Shown here piece after piece: positions 1-5,631 of a stretch of 5,631 bases of DNA. The stretch's first letter is position 1, and the number at the start of each line of letters is the position of its first letter. The stretch spans positions 3,758 through 9,388 of the forward strand of contig DNNV01000135.1 in assembly GCA_003497505.1 (NCBI GenBank), given 5' to 3'. The position numbers were made by a program, and so were the translations under genes. Source of the DNA: Clostridiales bacterium. GTDB taxonomy: Bacteria > Bacillota > Clostridia > Tissierellales > Sedimentibacteraceae. Below the pieces are notes generated by a model. That model was not told where the DNA came from. It saw nothing but the letters and a program-made list of their open reading frames with translations, and made no database searches.

Positions 1-482
1 ATGAAGCTTTCGGATATATCTGCAAATTTATGGAAAGCGCCCGCATAATTACCGCTGCTTAAATCTTCCATAAATTGATTTACTATATATTTTTGGCCTG
101 CATCCGTAAAGGCGGTAATTCCAAAGCCATATGTGCTGATAGCCCAGTCGCGCTCCTCCATGCTTATGAGCAGTAAAATACCACTATCCCCTTCACCCAT
201 GCCATAGCCGTTATAATCGTAAAAATCATCTGCATACTCGGTGGAAGTATATCCTCCCAAGCTGCCTGTTGTTACTATTGCGATGTCAAATTGCTGTCGT
301 TCGCTTATTTCATCAAGCTTTGCCAATAAGGACTGATACTCATATTCTGATAATAAATGCGCATCGTCTACCAGCCTCGGCAGCAGCCTTTCCTCAGGAA
401 TAGAATTTGCCAGAGCAAAAGCGGGAGTAATAAATATGAAAAACATATACATACAAACAATAATTCTTATTATTCTCTTCAT
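1..482 (-). CDS. TPM-domain (YgcG/YdjH-type) exported protein, 3' end cut by window
   Basis: The frame starts at ATG 482-480 and stays open to the left edge, giving 160 residues; the C-terminus lies outside the window. Residues 1-25 form a signal peptide: basic MKRIIR, a hydrophobic core, and likely cleavage after AFA or ALA near residue 23-25. From about residue 35 the sequence fits the TPM fold (TLP18.3/Psb32/MOLO-1, YgcG family): VDDAHLLS at 38-45, FDIAIVTT at 65-72, GEGDSGILLLIS at 96-107, then RDWAISTYGFG at 111-121 and FTDAG at 125-129. TPM proteins act on the outer face of the membrane and usually carry a membrane helix and a low-complexity or Gly-rich tail after the domain, which cannot be seen here. 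Their biochemistry is unsettled; phosphatase activity was reported only for the plant member. The start follows the zinc-ribbon gene by 11 nt, with its ribosome binding site over that gene's stop codon, so translation is probably coupled. It resembles B. subtilis YdjH in family and context. Confidence 0.88.
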   Translation of the reverse strand, partial: MKRIIRIIVCMYMFFIFITPAFALANSIPEERLLPRLVDDAHLLSEYEYQSLLAKLDEISERQQFDIAIVTTGSLGGYTSTEYADDFYDYNGYGMGEGDSGILLLISMEERDWAISTYGFGITAFTDAGQKYIVNQFMEDLSSGNYAGAFHKFADISESF

Positions 483-489
483 ATTTCTG

Positions 490-495
490 CCCCCT
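490..495 (-). promoter_or_regulatory. Ribosome binding site of the TPM gene, overlapping the upstream stop codon
   Basis: The minus strand reads AGGGGG seven bases before the ATG at 482. It shares bases with the TAG stop (494-496) of the preceding zinc-ribbon gene. This supports the ATG at 482 as start and suggests coupled translation. Confidence 0.7.
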
Positions 496-1570
496 ATAAT
501 ATAATCCGAGCTATGACATATGATAAAATGCTGAAAATGCCGCTCAGTATACCAACGTGTTTCCAATAAGCACCTTTATCCAAAGGTAAATCGCCTACAA
601 ATTTACCTGTCTGACCGTTCATTGCAAAAGTATATGTATTTCCGTTCCATACTGTATTGAGTATCCAGACAGGATACAAAGCATATTTTACAGTTCCGTT
701 TTCTATACGTATGCTGCTATGCTCGGGTATTACAGTATTGTAGCCGTTTACCGTAGAAAGAAAGGACTGCTCTACACTTTTCTTCGCTCTTTCATTTGCA
801 CGCTCTATGCTTTTCTCTGCTTCCACGTCGTATTTGTCAGCTAAATATCCTGCCATATAAGCCGTTTGGAAGTCCACTGCTTCCTTGAAATTAAATGGCT
901 CAATGGATTCCATCAAATTGTCGGGCATTTTAGTTGATCCATCCACCGGTATTCTTTCAAAACCCAAGCTTCCTTTTCGTAAAATCATATAATAGCTGCT
1001 CTTGGTATAGCGATAATTGGAATCACTCCAGGAAATGACTTTTGCACCTTTATACCTGATGCTTGCATCTGCATCTGCATTAAATAACCAATAGGGAACG
1101 TATATCCCTTTTATTTCTTCTATATGATTTTGGTCTTTAAACACCTTTGGCAGTAATCTTTTACCTTTAACGTGTTTCTTTAAGCCCTCAATTGCTGATT
1201 TTTTATCTAATTTAAAAGGAATTACGTAATCCGGGCGAAGTAAACCGGAAAATTTACCTTTGATAACAACTGGGTTATTACAAAACGGACAGCTTGTGGC
1301 AGCCATATTTTCGTCTCCGATTATCTCACCGCCGCAGGATTTACAGATATACACCTGCACACCTTCTTCTTCCCCTTGCCATTCGTGCTCTGTTTCTATT
1401 TCCCAATTTATATCATCCGATTGTTCATTTTTTAAGTCTTCATCTAATTCTTTCAGTGCTTCCATATCATATTCAGTATCACAATACGGACATTTCATTT
1501 TTTGTATTTTACTCTCAAAGCCGATTGCGCCTCCACATGAGGGGCATTTATATTCAATTGTAGAAGTCAT
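494..1570 (-). CDS. Membrane-anchored double zinc-ribbon protein (TFIIB-type zinc ribbon family, YdjG-like)
   Basis: The protein has 358 residues. Two four-cysteine zinc ribbons are visible in the N-terminal third: C9/C12 with C27/C30 (CPSC, CPYC) and C76/C79 with C94/C97 (CKSC, CPFC). They are separated by an acidic linker at about 41-70. The middle region has the aromatic-rich IYVPYWLFNADADAS segment (156-170), a charged helical part (245-270), then YALYPVWILNT and the TFAMNGQTGKFVGDLP motif (314-329) typical of this family. One hydrophobic helix at about 338-357 ends the protein, so it is probably tail-anchored with the ribbons in the cytoplasm. Such proteins are often labelled 'TFIIB-type' or 'PriA-like' from the ribbons alone; nothing here shows a transcription or helicase function. 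A GGGAGA ribosome binding site (1575-1580) precedes the ATG. It lies 27 nt after the SPFH gene and 11 nt before the TPM gene. It resembles B. subtilis YdjG in type and context. The molecular function is unknown; binding to the SPFH partner is an inference. Confidence 0.87.
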   Translation of the reverse strand: MTSTIEYKCPSCGGAIGFESKIQKMKCPYCDTEYDMEALKELDEDLKNEQSDDINWEIETEHEWQGEEEGVQVYICKSCGGEIIGDENMAATSCPFCNNPVVIKGKFSGLLRPDYVIPFKLDKKSAIEGLKKHVKGKRLLPKVFKDQNHIEEIKGIYVPYWLFNADADASIRYKGAKVISWSDSNYRYTKSSYYMILRKGSLGFERIPVDGSTKMPDNLMESIEPFNFKEAVDFQTAYMAGYLADKYDVEAEKSIERANERAKKSVEQSFLSTVNGYNTVIPEHSSIRIENGTVKYALYPVWILNTVWNGNTYTFAMNGQTGKFVGDLPLDKGAYWKHVGILSGIFSILSYVIARIIL

Positions 1571-1597
1571 ATAGTCTCCCTTTCATATGCATAAGAA

Positions 1598-2911
1598 TTA
1601 TTTCTTATCCTTATCATCAAATATATCACCGCACTCAGGGCAGAATTTCGGAGGAGCTGTGGGGTCTTCCGGCTCCCATCCGCATTTGTTGCATTTGTAT
1701 GCTGCGTTTCCGGGTCTCTGATTTCCGCATTCCTGGCAGAACTTACCTGTATTTACTGTCCCGCAGTTACAAGTCCATTGACCTGACGGGGCTGGCTTCG
1801 GATTTCCGCACTCCTGACAGAACTTACCTGTATTTTTAGCTCCACATTTGCATTGCCATTCATCTGAAGAAGAGTGAGAAGTAGAAGATTGCTGCTGTGC
1901 GTTTTGTTTCCCCATATTATACAGCTCTTGAGCATTTATTCCTCCTGCCTGATGAGCCATTCCCATTCCAAAAAAGCCTTGCATAGCTCCGCCTTCATTT
2001 GATGCCGCCGCCTTCATGGCATCTGCCTGTGCACCGGCCAGTGTTGCTGCAGCCATTGTAGTGTCACGCAATATTGCTGTACGCTGAGCTTGTTTAATCA
2101 GCTCAGCATCTTCTTCCGGAAGCGTGATTGGATTTAACCCTATTGATATTACCTGGATACCTCTTAAAACTAACCACTTGCTTGTTAATGCAGTGTTCAT
2201 TGCTCCTGCCAGATCTTCAGCATGACCGGGTAAAGCACTTGGTCTTATACCTAATTCCGATATTTTGGCAAAAGCCGGTTGAAGCGCGGAGATAAATTCT
2301 GTTTTTAACTGACTGTCAATTTCGTCACGGGTATATTCACGTTCAACATTGCCGGTTACGTTGGTGTAAAATAAAATAGGGTCAACAATCTTATATGAAT
2401 ATACACCTGAGCAGCGCACCGACACGTCTATATCTAACCCTATATTTCTGTCCACTACACGGAACGGTATAGGACTGGGAGTACCGAATTTATTGTCAAT
2501 TAATTCTTTAGTATTGAAATAATACACTCTTTGATCTTTTCCAGTATCTCCACCATAAGTAAATCTTTTCCCTATAGTTTTAAATGTATTTTTGATGCCC
2601 TCTCCCAGGTTACCGGTAAAAATACTTGGCTCTGACGAAGTATCGTATGTATATTCTCCCGGCTCTGAGCAAACCTCTACAACTTTTCCTTGCTCTACTA
2701 TAATCATACATTGCCCGTCGGCTACGGCTATTCCTGAGCCGTTTGAAATTATATTTTCGTTCCCCTTAACATTGGAGGAACGTCCTGTAATTTGCTTTCT
2801 TCCTCTTACCATTAAGGTTTCTTTCGGCATAGACTCACAATAAAAAAACTCTTTCCACTGGTCGGCAAGCGTACCGCCTGCTGCACCTATTACAGCTTTT
2901 ATAAGACCCAT
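1598..2911 (-). CDS. SPFH-domain protein with three C-terminal zinc ribbons (YdjI-like, 'virion core protein' family)
   Basis: I choose ATG 2911, giving 437 residues, because AAAGGAGA sits five bases upstream and the family begins MGLIKAVIGAAGGTLADQWKEFF. An ATG 11 codons upstream, at 2944, lies inside the -10 element and has no such site. Residues 1-25 are a short amphipathic or hydrophobic start rather than a clear membrane helix. The SPFH (stomatin/prohibitin/flotillin/HflK) domain covers about 30-265. An Ala-rich helix (about 266-305), a Gly/Met-rich part (306-320) and a Gln/Ser linker (338-349) follow. The tail holds three zinc ribbons: C354/C356/C365/C368, C381/C383/C392/C395 and C407/C410/C424/C427. 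The first two use a CxC knuckle and are nearly identical. SPFH proteins form membrane-bound oligomers and microdomains. The B. subtilis relative YdjI is encoded with PspA and has been linked to bringing PspA to the membrane. It is the first gene of a three-gene operon with its own promoter. The family call is firm; the role is inferred. Confidence 0.9.
   Translation of the reverse strand: MGLIKAVIGAAGGTLADQWKEFFYCESMPKETLMVRGRKQITGRSSNVKGNENIISNGSGIAVADGQCMIIVEQGKVVEVCSEPGEYTYDTSSEPSIFTGNLGEGIKNTFKTIGKRFTYGGDTGKDQRVYYFNTKELIDNKFGTPSPIPFRVVDRNIGLDIDVSVRCSGVYSYKIVDPILFYTNVTGNVEREYTRDEIDSQLKTEFISALQPAFAKISELGIRPSALPGHAEDLAGAMNTALTSKWLVLRGIQVISIGLNPITLPEEDAELIKQAQRTAILRDTTMAAATLAGAQADAMKAAASNEGGAMQGFFGMGMAHQAGGINAQELYNMGKQNAQQQSSTSHSSSDEWQCKCGAKNTGKFCQECGNPKPAPSGQWTCNCGTVNTGKFCQECGNQRPGNAAYKCNKCGWEPEDPTAPPKFCPECGDIFDDKDKK
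1721..1835 (-). repeat. Tandem 81-nt zinc-ribbon duplication inside the SPFH gene
   Basis: The 34 bases at 1721-1754 recur at 1802-1835 with two mismatches, offset by 81 nt (27 codons, in frame). Each copy encodes the NTGKFCQECGN core of a zinc ribbon. The third ribbon (C407-C427) differs in sequence and spacing and is not part of the duplication. Near-identity at the nucleotide level, including synonymous positions, points to a fairly recent duplication or to gene conversion. Confidence 0.8.
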
Positions 2912-2915
2912 AAGT

Positions 2916-2923
2916 TCTCCTTT
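2916..2923 (-). promoter_or_regulatory. Ribosome binding site fixing the SPFH start
   Basis: The minus strand reads AAAGGAGA close before the ATG at 2911. It is the best Shine-Dalgarno match near this gene and decides against the longer reading from 2944. Confidence 0.8.
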
Positions 2924-2933
2924 AACAAGTAAT

Positions 2934-2985
2934 ATTTTATTCAATTATACTAAAAATCGACAACCATATCCATACATTTTATTCA
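2934..2985 (-). repeat. Direct repeat TGAATAAAAT bracketing the promoter (candidate operator)
   Basis: TGAATAAAAT occurs on the minus strand at 2985-2976, just upstream of the -35, and again at 2943-2934, just downstream of the -10 and over the likely start of transcription. The copies are 42 bp apart, about four helical turns. One flanking base matches on each side beyond a single mismatch. The stretch is AT-rich, so chance is a real alternative; no regulator is known. Confidence 0.35.
2944..2972 (-). promoter_or_regulatory. Sigma-A-like promoter of the SPFH/zinc-ribbon/TPM operon
   Basis: On the minus strand a perfect TATAAT (2949-2944) is preceded, after a 17-nt spacer, by TGGATA (2972-2967), a 4/6 match to TTGACA. 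Transcription would start near 2937-2939, leaving a leader of about 26-28 nt with the ribosome binding site. It lies downstream of the pyrR terminator, so the two operons are probably independent. I see no TGAAAC...CGT pair of the sigma-W type that drives the B. subtilis pspA-ydjGHI operon. Confidence 0.65.
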
Positions 2986-3000
2986 CTACAACGAAAATAA

Positions 3001-3026
3001 AAACCGGAGGCTTACGCCACCGGTTT
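3001..3026 (-). terminator. Intrinsic terminator after pyrR
   Basis: On the minus strand AAACCGG (3026-3020) pairs with CCGGTTT (3007-3001). Inside, after one mismatch, GGC pairs with GCC around a four-base GTAA loop. The stem runs directly into TTATTTT (3000-2994), so the U-tract is TTTTT-A-TTTT. It begins nine bases after the pyrR stop codon and closes the ylmH-lspA-rluD-pyrR unit. No PyrR-binding loop sequence is seen before it, so it looks constitutive rather than an attenuator. Confidence 0.85.
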
Positions 3027-3035
3027 ATTACTATA

Positions 3036-4526
<1,491 letters not shown>

Positions 4527-4537
<11 letters not shown>

Positions 4538-5006
4538 CAGTTTCACTCTTCTCAAATCTATTAAAAAGAATCAGAAAAATCATCAATATTGTCCCGCACA
4601 CAACAAAGCTGTCCGCAATATTGAAAATGGGAAAATTATAAAAGCTTCCGAATCTCACATCTATAAAGTCAACCACATAACCAAGGCGCAGTCTGTCCAG
4701 AAAATTTCCTATTGCACCGCCTGCAATCATGGCTATGGATAATTTCGACAATTTCGTTATATTTTTTGTTTTAAAATAAATATATGCCATCACCGTAAGC
4801 ATGACAACTGTTGTTATTATGAAAAAAAACCTTTGATCCTGAAGTATGCTGAAAGCAGCTCCTCTATTTTCGGCATATGTGAAGCGCAGAAAATCTCCTA
4901 TAACCTTAATTGAGCTTCCGTCCTTCAAAACACCTACGGCCCACTTCTTCGTAAGCTGATCCAGTACAATGGATACGGCAAAAATTATTCCTATCAATAT
5001 GCTCAT
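4527..5006 (-). CDS. lspA: Lipoprotein signal peptidase II (prolipoprotein signal peptidase)
   Basis: This is an aspartyl membrane protease that removes the signal peptide of diacylglyceryl-modified prolipoproteins before the lipobox cysteine. At 159 residues it has the normal family length and four hydrophobic segments at about 1-14, 59-78, 87-103 and 131-148. The family motifs are all present: DQLTKKW at 16-22, FTYAENRGAAFS at 42-53, GGAIGNFLDRLRLGYVVDFIDV at 96-117 (bounded here by its ends) and FPIFNIADS at 125-133. The catalytic aspartates are D113 and D132, 19 residues apart as in E. coli (D124/D143). The ATG at 5006 is preceded by GAGAGGA (5017-5011). It follows ylmH by 12 nt and runs 11 nt into rluD, so it is cotranscribed and probably coupled with both. 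No lipoprotein substrate is encoded in the window. Nothing suggests damage to the gene. Confidence 0.96.
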
Positions 5007-5018
5007 ATAATCCTCTCA

Positions 5019-5631
5019 CTATGTATAGTGCTTTATTTCAATCCTGTACTTCCCGCTCTTTGTCATTCCTGAAAGTCCAGAAACTTTGTAACGACCGTAC
5101 CTGCTGATTGAAATCATGTCATTTTCCTTTACTTCGGCTGCAGTTCTTTCCTCTGCTTGCCAGTTTATCTTCACGTTTCCGGCCTTGACCATGTCTGCCG
5201 CTGTTTCTCTCGATTTGTTCGTAATATGCTTTACTATGCTGTCAATTCTCATGGATGAGCTGGTTATGTTCAGCGCAACATGCTCCTGCTCCTTAAATGC
5301 CACATCATTTACCTTTATTCTCTCTGCCTCTATCTTGTTGTGCCCGATTTTTTCAATATTATAGATTATATAGTCTGAGATATCAGTGTGCAGTACAATA
5401 TCGGCATAATCCTCATACACATAAATATCTCCCGTTTTATTTCTGTCTATACCTAATGACATCAGAGATCCTAAGTAATCTCTGTGATTAAGTGTCTTGA
5501 ATTTGGAACGGTTATAAATTCTTAAGCCCGTTATAAATTCTGTCTCGTCAATCCCGTCGTAATAATCAGGGTATAAAATGAAAACTTTCCTCTCACCATG
5601 TATAAATGAGGGGAAAAGTTCAAATTTTATA
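5019..5631 (-). CDS. ylmH: YlmH-family S4-domain RNA-binding protein, 5' end cut by window
   Basis: The frame runs from the right edge to a TAG at 5021-5019, giving 203 residues. A full YlmH has about 260, so some 50 N-terminal residues are missing. The ATG at 5462 is internal: upstream codons stay open and encode the family hallmark HRDYLGSLMSLGIDRNKTGDI (read across 5486-5424). The C-terminal S4 domain covers about the last 75 residues (SSMRIDSIVKHI, SRETAADMVKAGNVKIN, VKENDMISISRYGRYKV). YlmH is usually encoded in the sepF-ylmG-ylmH-divIVA cluster next to the division genes. In B. subtilis it binds ribosomes and has been reported able to stand in for RqcP in alanine tailing of stalled nascent chains; I recall this from the literature and it cannot be seen here. 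The next gene is lspA after 12 nt, with no divIVA between. The family call is firm. Confidence 0.93.
   Translation of the reverse strand, partial: IKFELFPSFIHGERKVFILYPDYYDGIDETEFITGLRIYNRSKFKTLNHRDYLGSLMSLGIDRNKTGDIYVYEDYADIVLHTDISDYIIYNIEKIGHNKIEAERIKVNDVAFKEQEHVALNITSSSMRIDSIVKHITNKSRETAADMVKAGNVKINWQAEERTAAEVKENDMISISRYGRYKVSGLSGMTKSGKYRIEIKHYT

Noticed and set aside
450..455. Possible lipobox Cys10 in the TPM signal peptide, tempting with lspA nearby
   Set aside because: The residues before Cys10 are IIV, lacking the small residue needed at -1, and the cysteine lies inside the hydrophobic core; a type I site near residue 23-25 fits better.
357..569. 70-codon plus-strand open frame across the TPM/zinc-ribbon junction
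   Set aside because: It is antisense to two well-supported genes, has no ribosome binding site worth noting and no recognisable domain.
1065..1080. Short GCATCT tandem repeat
   Set aside because: It encodes the DADA of a conserved WLFNADADAS segment, so codon repetition explains it.
1260..1574. Plus-strand open frames opposite the zinc-ribbon gene
   Set aside because: They are complementary-strand shadows of a strongly conserved gene; their Ser/Pro-rich composition is the antisense image of its acidic and Gly/Cys-rich coding.
2912..2944. Longer SPFH start at 2944 (11 extra residues)
   Set aside because: That ATG overlaps the TATAAT element and has no ribosome binding site, while 2911 has AAAGGAGA and the family-typical N-terminus.
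5019..5462. Reading ylmH as a complete 147-residue gene from the ATG at 5462
   Set aside because: The frame stays open upstream to the window edge and the upstream codons encode the conserved HRDYLGSL part of YlmH.
5511..5541. 12-nt direct repeat GTTATAAATTCT, 19 nt apart, within ylmH
   Set aside because: The copies are in different frames inside a conserved coding region and are AT-rich; chance is the simplest explanation.

Overview
The window looks like a chromosomal segment of a low-GC Firmicute, most likely a member of the Clostridia. The grounds are AT-rich sequence, strong AGGAGG-type ribosome binding sites, a Bacillus-type PyrR, and the Firmicute gene order ylmH–lspA–rluD–pyrR. No species can be named. 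All seven genes lie on the minus strand, so transcription runs from high to low coordinates. Both end genes are cut by the window. There is no RNA gene, mobile element or CRISPR array, and no non-coding stretch longer than about 125 bases.

Right half (5631 to about 2990), a housekeeping operon. In transcription order it holds a 5'-truncated ylmH (S4 RNA-binding protein of the ylm/division cluster), lspA (lipoprotein signal peptidase II), an RluD-family 23S rRNA pseudouridine synthase, and pyrR (pyrimidine attenuation regulator and uracil phosphoribosyltransferase). Spacing is tight: 12 nt between ylmH and lspA, an 11-nt overlap of lspA and rluD, and a 4-nt overlap of rluD and pyrR. An intrinsic terminator at 3001-3026 ends the unit just after pyrR.

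Left half (about 2985 to 1), a second operon with its own sigma-A-like promoter (TATAAT at 2944-2949). It encodes an SPFH-domain protein with three C-terminal zinc ribbons, a protein with two zinc ribbons and one C-terminal membrane helix, and a secreted or membrane-attached TPM-domain protein that runs off the left edge. This trio matches the YdjI, YdjG and YdjH protein types that accompany PspA in the Bacillus subtilis pspA-ydjGHI envelope-stress operon, here in the order I-G-H and with no PspA in view. The likely theme is a membrane-surface scaffold or stress complex; that is inference from family and context.

The points most worth a second look are the Psp-like trio, a recent-looking duplication of a zinc ribbon inside the SPFH gene, a 10-bp direct repeat that brackets the trio's promoter at a 42-bp distance, and a Phe in place of Thr18 at a position of PyrR linked to RNA binding.
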